Below are positions 46,008 through 57,642 of a stretch of 64,000 nt of DNA, piece after piece. The DNA comes from Diploptera punctata. Taxonomy: Eukaryota > Arthropoda > Insecta > Blattodea > Blaberidae. The DNA lies in contig JASPKZ010004202.1 in the NCBI GenBank assembly GCA_030220185.1, positions 2,112,001-2,176,000 on the forward strand, in the 5' to 3' direction. A model generated the notes under the pieces. That model made no database searches, was not told the DNA's origin, and worked only from the letters and a program-made list of their open reading frames with translations. Both the position numbers and the translations under genes were made by a program. Positions within the stretch are counted from its first letter, which is position 1. Each line of letters starts with the position of its first letter.

Positions 46008-46850
46008 CCACGTTCTGCTACCATTTTGCACCCACGCAGGGTTATATTGTTGATCACTATTTTGATTGGAAAGTGTAGATTGTTCAAATTTGTGACATCT
46101 TCGCCCGGGCCCATAGAGGCAAAGATGAATTCAACTTTCTTTACTAAATTCTCCCAATATGTAATGTTTACTGACTTATAAAATACAATCGTGGAAGCTT
46201 TGGGATAAAGGAACTAACACACGCTTGAGCAAGCTTTTGGAATTTGACTTTGATATCTGACTTATGCTAACTACTGAATGAATAGGCATAGAGTAAGTAA
46301 AAAGCACAACTAAAGCTTTTAATGCAAGTCAAAATATAGTCAGATATAATATAAAGATAAATAAATAAATATTCAATTTACAAAGAAAATAAATCATAAT
46401 AGATCATCTATACAAAAAGAAAATATGATATAAATCAACATACATACATACATACATTATCACTCACTCTAGTCCAGCCTCGGGTTGGGGGAAATACTGT
46501 CCTAGCGTCCCCACCCTGGCTTACTGGACTAAACAAACAAAACCAGCTCTCCTGAGCTGCTCTGACCAGACTCCAATGGTGACTGAGTAGATGATGATTC
46601 GATGTTACAAAACACAGCTATTTATGAGAGTTCCCAGGGAGAGGGGGAATGCGCGATAGCACAGGGTGCGCACTAGGAAAGGAAGGGATAGATAGGAAAG
46701 CATTTGGCACTGTTCATAAAGATGACACTCGAGATGGAGACGCGATGACGTATAGTTTGCGCAGTAAGACGTAATTCCTGTACCGAAGTGTCCATTTCGG
46801 TACACTCTGCTCATTAAAATGTCTTCAACTCTTCCGAAAAATGTGTTAGC
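46008..46850 (-). repeat. Repeat Y, uninterrupted copy
   Basis: Matches 61660-62431 plus 63183-63240 in reverse. It reads through GTTGATCACTATTTTGATTG at ~46074-46094, the site where element X sits in the other copy. Conserved stretch CCAGCCTCGGGTTGGGGG and GACGCGATGACGTATAG. Its own ends lack the TIRs of 61242-63303. Confidence 0.72.
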
Positions 46851-46972
46851 ACAGCATACCTACTCCGTATTTACGGCAGTCTTAAATATTGGAACTGCTC
46901 TCGTCGGTAGATTATGTTCAAGTCTGGTGTTTAAATCGCTCCCTTTTCGCAACTTATGACTTAAATAACTAC

Positions 46973-47809
46973 CGTAAAACGGGGCTACTTTGACATATTT
47001 TTGAAGGTTTTTAAGGTCTAACTCGTATGATTTATGCCGAAAAAATTGAATGTATGATTTATTGTACCAATTGAACCTTAGACTACAAATCCCATTTGGT
47101 ACTGTTCTCCTCAAATAAAAACTTAGTAGGACAACAATGAGTTTTGTTTAGGTCTGTTTTGCCCATGTGCTGGGGCTACTTTGGCATCACATTTGTTTTC
47201 ACTATAATTCAAAGTAGTACATAGGTACTACATTCACACCAATTTATATTTTTATAAATATTTTTATTGTAAACAACCTTATTACAAATGTTTTTATAAC
47301 TGTAATTTGATAAAATAAACTTAAACTTCTTTATCAATTCTGACACGCAACAGAACACAAAAATTATATAATTATTGTAGTTAGACAATCAGGAATTAAT
47401 TAGAAAATATGAATTTTTGAAACAACAGTAGAAAAAAAAAACAGATTTTCACATCTCATCTTCACATAGTTCACATTCATATTGAGAATTGTTCGATCCT
47501 CTGTTACACACACCACAGACCCAGAGCTTGCATCTTACACAACAAATCCAGTCCTTACTCCTGTAAAACCGAAAATCACAATTTTATCCTTGCTGGGAAT
47601 TCATTGTTGTTGAAAGTGACACAGATGTGTCTCCAACAATTAACACCCTCTTTTAAAACAACTTAATTATTCGTGCGCCTTCAAGGAAATGTCTACACCA
47701 TTGAATTGTTGTCAAAATAGCCCAAAACACGCAAGAAATTTAAAATGTCAAAGAAGCCCCAATTCTGTCAAAGTTGCCCCTCGAATCAAAGTTTTACGGT
47801 ACCTTACAG
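46973..47809 (-). mobile_element. pogo-type deletion derivative with zinc-binding C-terminus
   Basis: TIRs CCGTAAAACGGGGCTACTTT and complement-like AAAGTTTTACGG, flanked by TA. On the minus strand ~47450-47570 reads DWICCVRCKLWVCGVCNRGS, then YECELCEDEM stop: a CxxC...CxxC zinc-binding tail known at the end of many insect pogo/Tigger transposases. The DDE domain is deleted. A left-end copy is at 25.19 kb. Confidence 0.75.
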
Positions 47810-47811
47810 GT

Positions 47812-47930
47812 GAGAAAAAACCGAAAATACCTCGCCACTAAACAAAACTTGTTCTAACCGAGTACTGAACCCGGAACCGCTGCGTCCGAGGCAACGACAT
47901 TACCTCGAGACAATAGCGGCAAGCTGTCAT
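47812..47930 (-). mobile_element. SINE-A head, degenerate
   Basis: ACAGGTGAGAAAAAACCGAA ... TACCTCGAGACAATAGCGG; only the 5' third is present. Confidence 0.65.
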
Positions 47931-48084
47931 TGAAACTAATTTCTATCTATCTATCTATATATCCTGTACTTTCCCGTGTGGGGATTAGAGTGCTCCCTTG
48001 TGGAGTGTTTTAACCAAGCTTATTTATTTACGCTTATTTACCCATAGATGTCAATGAATTATATGGGGTCGGCATATTGCCTCA

Positions 48085-48262
48085 GTAAGACAGTTTAGAG
48101 GCCCCTTTATTCAGTGTTGCGGTTCTTATACGAGCCTGAAAATATTTAGACTCGGGACCCACGGCTTAAAATCTCTCCGGGAGGACTTGTCCCTTGATTT
48201 TTTTTTCCTTCCTAGAAATCCATCGATCCCGAGTTTGAACCCGCGTCCCTCGGAACTATAGG
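48085..48262 (-). mobile_element. SINE-C fragment
   Basis: TTATACGAGCCTGAAAATAT, CACGGCTTAAAATCTCTCCG, GAGTTTGAACCCGCGTCCC. 48265-48690 holds nothing recognised. Confidence 0.78.
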
Positions 48263-48689
48263 AACGGAACATATTGAAACTAATTTAATAATTTTATTAT
48301 TGTTTATCTTGAATCAAGAAAGTTCAAAATCTCGCTTTAATCGATAAAATTTGCATAATAGTGATATTGGTTTGAACGTAAATAGCATTCCAGAGGTCTA
48401 CCACGCCCATAGACCAATCACATAATAGTCCGTGAGTCGGAGCACAAGTAATTACAATCAGGATCGATGTTCTTCTGTCATTCAGTTTTTGTGTAGCTTC
48501 TGGAACGGCCAGGAATTCCAAGCGCTGGCGTAAGTCTGAACTTTTTTCAACTTTTTGCGAAGACGTAGGGAGGGGCTACGCTTACGTGTAGTAATAATTA
48601 ATTTATACTTTTTGTACACCTTTGCGAAATTTTAAACTTAAAAAAATTAATTATTTATAATTAATTAAAAGAAAATAAAACTTTGTGTT

Positions 48690-49145
48690 ATTTGATTTTC
48701 ATATTTATTAAGATATAATTCAGTGACAGCTGTTTCGGTACACTGTACCTTCTTCAGACATGTTAACAAATTATGAATTGTGTTCCAACTGATCTAAGCA
48801 GCAATACAACAATGATTTATTTAAATTTTTTAATTTAACAAAGGCGATTCATTCAAATCAAGTTGAGAATTTAACAGTTTATTACTACTTTTCAGTTTAT
48901 TTATTTCTACAGCCTCCAAAAGATCTAACTTCTTACCCTTATCACAAACATGTAAAATTTCAAAATTTGGATCGAAACAATGATTAAATTGGAATAGGTG
49001 GTTAGCATATTTTGAATATTCTAAATTTCTGTTATATGCTCTCATGTGTTCCTTTATCCGAGAGATAAAAGGTCTACCAGTTTGTCCTATATAGACATTG
49101 TTACATGTGCCACACTTCAATTTATATACACCTGATAATTATTTT
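48690..49145 (-). mobile_element. Penelope-like element end with GIY-YIG domain (PLE-11)
   Basis: Minus strand: MKCGTCNNVYIGQTGRPFIS, RIKEHMRAYNRNLEYSKYAN, HLFQFNHCFDPNFEILHVCD, KGKKLDLLEAVEINKLKSSN, stop, then a hammerhead relative. VYIGQTGR...RIKEH is a clear GIY-YIG signature; this subfamily differs from the others here. Confidence 0.87.
48722..48760 (-). ncRNA. Hammerhead ribozyme motif, one core change
   Basis: Minus strand: CTGAAGA (T to A in the core), stem II GGTAC/GTACC around AGT, GAAA, palindrome CAGCTG, TC, AC. Stem II and helix III are perfect. Confidence 0.68.
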
Positions 49146-49401
49146 TAAAGTAGCAGAATTCACTAGCGTCTTATAATTATATTTTCATTTTTTTAGAATA
49201 TAATATTTTTTCTATCAATATAATAGACCGAACATTTGTATAGCCGTCCATATAAAAGTCGTGGTATTAATTTGTTCTTCCAAAATTTATTTTTACAATT
49301 AGAATGTCCCAAGTGTCATTATTAACCCTTTTCATGTTGACGGAATATATATATAAGCCTCAACGGTACATTACCTTTCCCTTCATATTCCATAGTATAT
49401 T

Positions 49402-49768
49402 CTGCCGAGGGTCGCGGGTTCAAACCCAGCCGGGGTCGATGGATTTTTTAGGACGCAAAAATCCAAGGAGCAAGTCCTCCGGGAGGGACTTTAAGCCGTG
49501 GGTCCCGAGTCTGAAGATTTTCAGGCTCGTAAAAAATCCTTAAGCCTGAATGAAAAGGCCTCTACGCAAAATTTACCGAATTTTCCCGTCCTAGTACTAC
49601 CTTGGTTTCCTAGATGTCAGTATGAGGCGGAACGCTGACCACGGACCACTCAAAATGACATCTATACGAAAACAAGTGTAACTAAATTAGTATGGTTCAA
49701 ATTTTTCCCTGTAGGGGGAGAGCGCCTAATCTCTGTAAAGGGATAACATAGGCTTACAATACAATACA
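49402..49768 (+). mobile_element. SINE-C copy, head truncated
   Basis: Begins CCGAGGGTCGCGGGTTCAAA (box B retained); full body; 3' end GGCTTACAATACAATACAAT. Intervals 49150-49400 and 49770-50298 are empty of recognised elements. Confidence 0.87.
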
Positions 49769-50298
49769 ATATTCTGTTACTCTACATACTTCTTCAGTCT
49801 TTACTAACATTTTATATTTTAAAAGTTTTTCAACCATAGTTATAACATTATTTTATAATTTTAAAGTGTTTATTTATTTACGAGAAACATGTTAACATTA
49901 CGACATTTTTAGACAATATTGTGATACTCACTATTTTCCCCTCTTTTTTTTTGCAATGTTGCCACCATCGACAACTCAATTACGCTATTTTAGTTAGGTT
50001 AGTGTTAGTATTTGTTAGTGCACATCAGATTAGTGTACACTTCAGTAAATAATATGCATGTAATTTATTTTGTTAGGTTAGGAAGGGAGAAGTTAGTGTA
50101 CGTCCATTTCTAATAAACGTTAGGACTTAGAAAGTATATTGGGAAAGGCAAAGAACTCTTTTTCCATACATACATAATATATAAGCGACTATGCTAGAAA
50201 GTAAAAATATTCTCTTTAATTTGCTTACTTGTTATAGTAGCTACTAGGTGGCAGTGGAGACCGAGTTCCCGCTACATTTGGTAATAATAGAGAATATG

Positions 50299-50413
50299 TA
50301 TAGGAAAAATAAATGTTCGTTCTGGATTCGCCTGGTAGCGTAAGTGATAGCGCACTGATATATCAACTCAGAGGTCCGGGTTTAAATCCCGTCCAGACAT
50401 TTATTTTTCTTAT
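50299..50413 (+). mobile_element. tRNA-like sequence within inverted repeats, third type
   Basis: Core with TCTGGA/TCCAGA acceptor-like pairing, GGTAGCG...GATAGCGC, box B GGTTTAAATCC. Flanks TAGGAAAAATAAATG and CATTTATTTTTCTTA are inverted. The same layout as 20623-20773 with different AT arms. Confidence 0.6.
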
Positions 50414-50457
50414 CTTGTCATATATATCTTTTGTTAAATTGGAGAAACTCAATTTCT

Positions 50458-50530
50458 GATGGGACACGGCGTAGCGTAGTTGGTTAAGACAATACGCTAC
50501 AAATCGGGAGGTTAAGGGTTCGCCCATTTT
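50458..50530 (+). mobile_element. SINE-B head fragment
   Basis: GGACACGGCGTAGCGTAGTT ... GGGAGGTTAAGGGTTCG; decayed. Bases 50531-50875 hold nothing recognised. Confidence 0.6.
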
Positions 50531-50879
50531 CTCAACCAAACTTGCCCACTAATGTAGGTGGACTCTTGGGATAGAATCACTATATATGTAAGCAAAGATG
50601 TTGGCAAGTGGCTCTAGTGGGAACGTATGTTATCGCATTGACCAACACGACGCTAAAAATCACTTGTTCCTCTATCGAATATTCACTGGTGACGTAGAAC
50701 ATCCCACAGTTAGTGTTGAATCTTGAAGAGCACGAAGGGTAATTATTTTAACGTGACACTAAAATTTCTGCATTTTCTACGATCTAAATGTTTTTCTGAT
50801 AAATGAGCAATAGTGTACAGGACTTAATATAACTCAAAATATCCAAATTCCAAACCTCTATTTACTATTCCCTCCATGG

Positions 50880-51395
50880 TATATTTACCTTGTCGTGGTG
50901 GAATGGCTTGCGTGCTTAAATGATCCTGACAGCTATCCCGGCGGTAGCATTGCTACCGATAGGGTTACCCATGCCGGACTGGTCGAAGGTGATAAGCCAG
51001 ACGAAAAAAGTACCTTGGGCGAAAGAGTGACGATCTTTCACTGTAAAAATACAACAGTCAAGAAATGCGGACATGGGTTCATCTGGGGTAAAATTTTCCG
51101 GAGGTCAAATAGTCCCCCATTCGGTTCTCCGGGCGGGGACTACTTCAGGGAACCCATGCCAAAGGCTCAAACATAGGGACATGTTCCTAGGAACATGGAA
51201 TGTTAGGACTTTACACAATAGACCAAGAATGAGGTGGGAGAACAACATTAACTATGATTTGAGGGAAGTAGATTATACAGGGAATGATTGGAAAGCATTG
51301 GCTGAGGATAGGGATGTATGGAGAGCTTATGTCCGCGCGGCCATGAACCTAAGGGTTCGATAGTGCCAGTGAGTAAGTAAGTAAGTACTATTTAC
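50880..51395 (+). mobile_element. LINE-A internal-deletion derivative (3)
   Basis: 5' UTR, then the start of the endonuclease (MFLGTWNVRTLHN at ~51180), fused at ~51221 to the 3' coding end (RPRMRWENNINYDLREVDYT ... AAMNLRVR stop) and GTAAGTAAG tail. The 'GTWNVRTL' motif is the N-terminus of APE-type LINE endonucleases, so the fusion removes nearly all of the ORF. Confidence 0.85.
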
Positions 51396-51663
51396 TATCT
51401 CGTAAATAATAAATCTAGCGCATACGTGTATGTATTGTATTTCATGTTACAATGCGGCAGACATGGCTCAAGCAAAAACAAATTATCTACCAATTCGCTC
51501 GTTTATCAACATCCCTATGAACCAGCTAATATATTACAGTACCATTCTCCAAGTAACATGATATAGTCTACATATCTGGTCTGAGATATGCAGTGTGTAC
51601 ACAGTATAGAATTTAAACCTCCCTCTCTGTACGATATTTCGTATAATAAAATAGTCTAACATT

Positions 51664-52745
51664 ACTTCACTTACTCACTGGCACTATCGAACCCGTAGGT
51701 TCATGGCCGCGCGGACATAAGCTCTCCATACATCCCTATCCTAAGCTAATGCTTTGCAATCATTCCCTGTATAATCTACTTCCTTCAAATCATAGTTAAT
51801 GTTATTCTCCCACCTCATTCTTGGTCTACCAACTGGGCGTTTTCCCTCTGGCTTTCTACAAGAAGCTTCCACTCACGTCTTTCATTCCCCATTCGTGCTT
51901 CATGTCCTGCCCATCGCAGTCTACGAGACTTAACTTTTTTCATTATATCTGGCTTCCTATAAAGACCATGTAGTTCACTGTTATGTAGTCTTCTCCATTC
52001 ACCTGTCCGTTCATCTCTCTTTGTCCCAAAAATTTTCGCAAGTACTTTATTCTCAAATACTCGTAATCTGCTTTCCTCCCTTAAAGTAAGAGTCCATGTT
52101 TCGCACCCATGTAATATGACTGGTAGAATAATATTTTTATATATTTTCAGTTTAACATTTTTTTTAAAGAGTTGGGACGTCAAGAGTCTCTGTAATGCAT
52201 AATAGCACGCATTTCCAGAATTGAGCCTATGTTTAATTTCTTTGTGCATCTCATTCCTATTTGTGATTATTGTTCCTAGGTATTTGAATTCAGCCACTTC
52301 CTCAAAATTTCCCTCATTTGTCATTAGCTGTCCATTTTCATTAGGCCTATATAATGTATTTTCTACGTGTGACCATATATTTAGTTTTATTGATATTTAC
52401 TTCCAGTCCTAATTTTTTAGTGTTACTCAATAGTGTGTGCGTGTTGTCCTTTAGTATCTCCTCGCTATCGGCCAATAGTACTACATCATCAGCATAAACT
52501 AACAGCTTATTAATACAATTGAGTTGTAAGCCTTGCTCATTCTCTAAAGATTTAACGGCATGCTCTAGTACAAAATTAAATAGTAGAGGAGATAGTGCAT
52601 CTCCTTGCTTCAACCCATTCTGGATTTCAAAAGTGTCCGAAAACTGTTTGCCTACACGCACCCTACTCTTTCTGCCATTTAGACACATTCGTATAAGTCT
52701 AACTAACTTTTTAGGAATTCCAAACTCCGAAGAGCGTCTCTCCGT
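51664..52745 (-). mobile_element. LINE-A, longest copy, with reverse transcriptase palm
   Basis: Minus strand: FGIPKKLVRLIRMCLNGRKS, FEIQNGLKQGDALSPLLFNF, KLLVYADDVVLLADSEEILK, LGLEVNINKTK, MTNEGNFEEVAEFKYLGTII, NSGNACYYALQRLLTSQLFK, ILHGCETWTLTLREESRLRV, ending with the tail at 51664. LKQGDALSPLLF and YADD are the motifs around the catalytic Asp pair. Two or more frame breaks, so inactive. Confidence 0.92.
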
Positions 52746-53555
52746 GGTTAATTATGTAGGTCATGCAGAACCTACTCTAACTGGCTCACTCTGTTCAACA
52801 TCATGTGATTTTTATTAAAAAAAGTTTCCGGGAACAATTGAAAGATGGGAGCCTCAGCTTACGGAAGACTGAGATGGCGTGGCCTAGAGAGCTTGGTTCT
52901 TGAATATCGGCCTTAAACATATTGGTGGTTTGCTGATGGACGATTCCGTGACTCCGTCAGTTTAAAAATCTACCTCCATCATTTTGTTGAGTAATCTGAT
53001 TTCATAATGGATACTGCATTATTACAGAAATAATGGAAACGCACGCGAAACCAGGATTTTGGCCATAATCAATATTTGTTCTGACATGCAGACTTTACCT
53101 CCATCTTGACAGTTTTGATTTATAACTGTTAAAGGATTCTACGTATTTTCATTGTTATTCAATTCACTAATAGACACTTGAAGCTTTTGTCATTTTAGTT
53201 CTTTACAAATCTGAAATCTTTTTTTAAGTGTTGTGAATCAAAAACCAATGACAGCTCACTTAAATAAGATGATTTATAATCTTTGCATTCTGTTCCAATG
53301 ATTGTAGCCTATTAAACGTATTGTGAAGAATTACGGACATTGTTACCAACCTTTCTCGAAACTTCTGTTTCCGAAGGTCTCCCACAACACATAATAGAGG
53401 TATAAGCTCGCTTCTTTAAAAAGTTGGTTATGTTTTTGTTCGGTTTTATTTTGAGAAACTTTGAACACTTTCGTGGACTTATATCGCGTATGTCTATAGT
53501 TTTGCGCATTTTTTTAATCTTCTTCTTCTTGCAAGGAATGAACATTTTTGGTTCG
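52746..53555. other. No recognised element
   Basis: Mixed-composition DNA. A minus-strand open frame (53593-53312) overlaps the MITE and has no recognisable domain. Confidence 0.3.
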
Positions 53556-53559
53556 TTAA

Positions 53560-53779
53560 CCCTTAAATTCATAATGTATCCTTTTGGATACACCAGTTGG
53601 TTTAATTAATTTAATATTTTTAATAAATCAGAAGAAAACGAACTAAAATAAACCACTTAAATATGTGTCTAATTATACAAAATACCTAATAATAACAGTT
53701 ATAAAAGATTCCGTTTTCAGTGCGGTCCGCCACATTCAAATAACTGACACAAGACATTTGTCTTTTGCCAATTTAAGGG
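53560..53779 (+). mobile_element. piggyBac-type MITE, intact
   Basis: 220 bp, CCCTTAAATT at the left and AATTTAAGGG at the right, TTAA at 53556-53559 and 53780-53783. TTAA duplication with CCC ends is the piggyBac hallmark. Confidence 0.9.
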
Positions 53780-53784
53780 TTAAG

Positions 53785-54130
53785 GCTCCGAGTATTATAG
53801 CTGCTGTGGCCATTTCTTTCGTGGGCGTCCCCGATCTCTTTTTCCTCCTCTTGGTTGATAGTTCAGACTTTTCCTAGACAATCTGTTGGTATCCATTCTG
53901 TAGACATGTTCATACCGTTTTCTCCTATATTCTTCTATTTTATCTGTCAAACTGAATATTTGTAGTTTTTTTTACGGATATCTTCACTTCGTTTTTTATC
54001 CATTAAAGTATATCCTGTCACAAATCGTAAATATTTCATTTCTGCGGCTTCTATTCTTTTAATTGTCTGTTTATTCAGAGTCCATATTTCTGAGCCATAC
54101 AATATTGCAGGTACAGCCAATACTTTATAT
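53785..54130 (-). mobile_element. LINE-G 3' end
   Basis: Minus strand: YKVLAVPAILYGSEIWTLNK, AAEMKYLRFVTGYTLMDKKR, SEDIRK, then decayed KR..RGRPRKKW-like region. Same superfamily as LINE-C/D. Confidence 0.78.
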
Positions 54131-54300
54131 ATAAAAATGAATTAATGTTTGTTCGTACTTTATGCGCGGCCATACCGTTGAACCGATTGTGATGGGGCTT
54201 TTTGCAAATTGTTCAGGAAATTCCCAGGATGAACATATGCTAGAAGAGAGTTATGATACTCAGTTCCTACACCTTAAAATCACCCTTTATAGTGGAAAAC
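54131..54300 (-). repeat. Dispersed repeat R, partial copy
   Basis: Matches the right part of 58510-58985 in reverse (GCGGCCATACCGTTGAACCG). Confidence 0.65.
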
Positions 54301-54310
54301 GTGAGTGCCT

Positions 54311-54428
54311 CCTAATGCAGTATGTCCGGGTTCGATCCCCGGTCGGGACATCCAGGGTGATGTTTATTTCAGCTGTAAGACAAATATCAGGAAACTTTAT
54401 GGTCCAAATGACCTCGAATATAATCTGT
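54311..54428 (+). mobile_element. SINE-A-related fragment
   Basis: GGGTTCGATCCCCGGTCGGG then a short body GTAAGACAAATATCAGGAAA; diverged subfamily. Confidence 0.65.
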
Positions 54429-54544
54429 CTATCGTAATCATCGTTATCACATTCGCCATGTTTAGTATGAGATGGTGTGTTTCGTCCGAAAGTGTGGAGC
54501 ACATAAAGGAAGAAATTGAACTAAGGAAAAGAGAAAGTAGATCC

Positions 54545-55030
54545 TGACACAACAACATGCGAACAGAATAACTTCAGTTGAAATGGATTTTTGGAGAATA
54601 GCTGCCAGAAAATCTCGACTGAAAAAAATTAGAAATACGAAATTAGAAAATGCAGAAAGAAATATAATGGATGAGATTGAATACAGAAGGCTAAAATGGT
54701 ATGAACACGTAAGAAGAATGCAGGATGGAAGACTACCAAAGGCTGTCTATGCATAGAAAATTGAAAGAAGAAACAGAAAAGGAAGACCAAGAACAACCTG
54801 GAAGGACAACATTCAAAATTCAATGAGAGAATTTGGTGCAACAGATGAAGACACAGAGGACAGAGAACGATGGAACATTTTAATTAAGGGAAATTTGTGA
54901 ATGTTTGTTGCAGACCGATAGTCTATAAGTCCGTAGTCATTTATATTTACTTATTTATTTTTATTTCATGTTAATTACTAAGATTGGTTGGAGAAAACCC
55001 TCAATGATGAAATGCACAAAATGAATGAAT
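54545..55030 (+). mobile_element. LINE-H 3' end
   Basis: In shifting frames: MDFWRIAARKSRLKKIR, NIMDEIEYRRLKWYEHVRRM, GRPRTTWKDNIQNSMREFGA, TDEDTEDRERWNILIKGNL, stop; end ATTGGTTGGAGAAAACCCTC...GAATGAATGAA. Confidence 0.82.
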
Positions 55031-55060
55031 GAAGATCCTTTTATTATTTTTAATTATTTA

Positions 55061-55452
55061 CTTACTTACTTACTTACTGGCACTATCGAACCCGTAGGTT
55101 CATGGCCGCGCGGACATAAGCTCTCCATACATCCCTATCCTGAGCTTTCCAATCATTCCCTGTATAATATACTTCCCTCAAATCATAGTTACTGTTGTTC
55201 TCCCACCTCATTCTTGGTCTACCAACTGGACGTTTTCCTTCTGGCTTTCCTACAAGAAGTTTCCATGCACGTCTTTCATTCCCCATACGCGCAACATGTC
55301 CTGCCCATCGCAGTCTACGAGACTTAACTGTTCTTATTATATCTGGCTTCCTATAAAGACCATGTAGTTCATTGTTATGAAGTCTTCTCCATTCACCTAT
55401 CTGTTCATCTCTCTTTGGTCCAAAAATTTTTCTAAGAACTTTATTCCCAAAA
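55061..55452 (-). mobile_element. LINE-A, 392-bp insertion with target duplication
   Basis: Target duplication TTTTTAATTATTTA at 55047-55060 and 55453-55466. TTAC tail, AAMNLRVR end; MGNERRAWKLLVGKPEGKRP on the minus strand. Confidence 0.92.
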
Positions 55453-55568
55453 TTTTTAATTATTTATTTTTCTAAATTATGAATTCTTGCTATACTTGCA
55501 GAGAATCAATATGGCAATTGATTCAAAATTTATCAGAGCAAGCTGTAAGAAATGGTGTAGTTTTTTAA

Positions 55569-55789
55569 CCCTTAACTTCACAATGTATCTTTTAAGATAC
55601 ATTTATTTATTAGTATTGTTAATAAAACAATAAAAAACAAATTACTATAAATTACTTAAGTTTGTGTCCAATTACGTAATAATGTAACCTACAATAATAA
55701 CTTAGAGAGTTTTACATGATTTTGTTTTCTTTGCGGTCCTAAACATTTGAATAACTGGCACGAGAAATTATTGTTTTGCCAATTTAAGA
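55569..55789 (+). mobile_element. piggyBac-type MITE, diverged
   Basis: TTAA, CCCTTAACTTCACAATGTAT ... GCCAATTTAAGA, TTAA at 55790-55793. Third near-complete copy. Confidence 0.82.
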
Positions 55790-55953
55790 TTAAACTTTCC
55801 TCAAAAATGGGGTACTTGGAGTTTCCTCCCTTTACAACTCAGTGATTCAATTGGTAAGTCCTTTGAATTTGATTAGACAAAATCGGAAATCTCGGATCTC
55901 GAGGTGAACTCTGCTTCGAGACCATAAAAATCCACGTTATGTAACCTTATTAA

Positions 55954-56718
55954 TAGGGCAAGGCATTTAATTACCTATAAATTGGTAAAAAATGCAAAAA
56001 TGAATTTATGACCTTAAAATGCAAAAAATGACCAATAAAGTAATAAATGACAAATAAAAATTTAAGAATTACCAATAAAATACTATTTATTAGATTAAGT
56101 ACTCACTTGATTACTGAATTACATAAAATTTAACTTAACATCAAAATATTAAAAGAAAAGTATTTAAAACATACACATTACAGTACCTTTTATTGCAGAA
56201 ATCCATTTCAATTACATAGTGCACTTTTTACAGCGATTTTGAGTTGCAGTTAACAATCAGAATAAGGCTAGAAGCTAGCATAAGCTCTAAGAAATTGAAT
56301 AAAATTCCTAGAAGTGGGCAAGTTCATTATGCACATACCTTGAAAAATAGGGGTAGTAGTTAGCAAAACAACTACTTAATTCCAAGAAATTGTATTGACA
56401 AGGAAAAATACTGAATTATAATAAAAATCTTAAATCAAATACAAATAATGTCACAGCCTTCCGGAAAAGTGTAAAAAATGCTCAAAATGGCCCAAAAATT
56501 GCCAAAAAAGACCTATCCCTAAAAAAGTTAAGAAAATGCAAAAAAAAAAATGCCCTAACAAATTGTTTTTATTTAATCCGTTTTTTAATGCCGTACATTT
56601 TCATATATGCACAAGCAATGTTTCAACCTTCATAAGAAATTAAAATATAAAATTATGGAATCTTATAAAAGTTTACTTCATAAGAAAAATATGCAAAATC
56701 ATTAATTGCCTCGCCCTA
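55954..56718 (+). mobile_element. hAT-type non-autonomous element
   Basis: 765 bp, ends TAGGGCAAGGCATTTAAT and complement of TAGGGCGAGGCAATTAAT. 8-bp target duplication CTTATTAA (55946-55953, 56719-56726). AT-rich interior without transposase. The 8-bp duplication and TAGGG ends fit hAT. Confidence 0.87.
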
Positions 56719-56726
56719 CTTATTAA

Positions 56727-57221
56727 TTAGCTCATACATATAAATGTTAGGGGAGTATGAGAACAGGTTAGGGGAAGACTTGCGAAGAAATTGGAGGAAA
56801 AGCTATATGTTTCGCCCTAACACTTGGGAAATCGGTTGAGCGGAAAATGAAAAGAAGATAGAATAAAATTGGAAGAAGGGCGGGGGGGGGGTGGAGTTGA
56901 CAGATGTGCCAACAATTAGCGGGGGAGTGACGCATGGACACCTGCACCACCACGTGCTGGTCCTGATTGTCTTAAGCCTGTCGCAATTTGTCACCACTGA
57001 CGTTTTAAGCCTGGATTACACTAATAACCTCTCGATTTGATTACAATGGATGAGGGCGTCCACATATGGTATGGTGTCGTCCCTATTAAACAACAGGGGA
57101 CACATCGACAAGTGTAATGGGAGGGAAATGCGTGTGCACGTGGTCCAATGCAACAAGAATGTCGAGTATGTTGTATGCATTCATTTTTATTGTTCCATAA
57201 TTAAATTGAATAATAATAATA

Positions 57222-57225
<4 letters not shown>
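56727..57225. other. Unique-looking sequence
   Basis: Includes a G-run (56882-56891) and moderate-GC stretch 56920-57180 with no repeat match inside the window and no convincing frame. Possible host DNA. Confidence 0.3.
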
Positions 57226-57309
<84 letters not shown>

Positions 57310-57311
57310 TA
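57226..57311 (+). repeat. ATT microsatellite
   Basis: (ATT)n of ~85 bp next to a LINE 3' end. Confidence 0.95.
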
Positions 57312-57317
57312 TTTAGG

Positions 57318-57570
57318 AATATTCCACAATACAATGTTTCTCCTTCAACCCAAAGTGATTTGTCACCAGAGGTTCCTGTATAAAGCATCTTCTTCCCTCA
57401 TATCTCTAGCTTCCATACTTCTCATCACTCCATCTATCCAACGTTCTCTAGGTCTGCCTCTTCCATTAGCTTTCCAATCAAGTATCTTCTTTGGTATTCT
57501 CTCCTCTTCCATTCTTATGAGGTGTCCATACCATTTCAAACTTTTTTTTTTCCTATTTTTGCTAACATGT
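57318..57570 (-). mobile_element. LINE 3' end, further family
   Basis: Minus strand: KFEMVWTPHKNGRGENTKED-like, LIGKLMEEADLENVGWMEGV-like. ATT/AAT runs on both sides (57577-57632). Confidence 0.6.
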
Positions 57571-57575
57571 TTATA

Positions 57576-57619
<44 letters not shown>

Positions 57620-57642
57620 GTAATAATAATAATTATTGTTTT

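Noticed and set aside
50000..50100. Telomere-like TTAGG repeats
   Set aside because: Only scattered GTTAGGTTAG-like words, no tandem array.
53312..53593. Lysine-rich 93-residue minus-strand frame
   Set aside because: Its first residues lie in the piggyBac-type MITE and the rest shows no family pattern.
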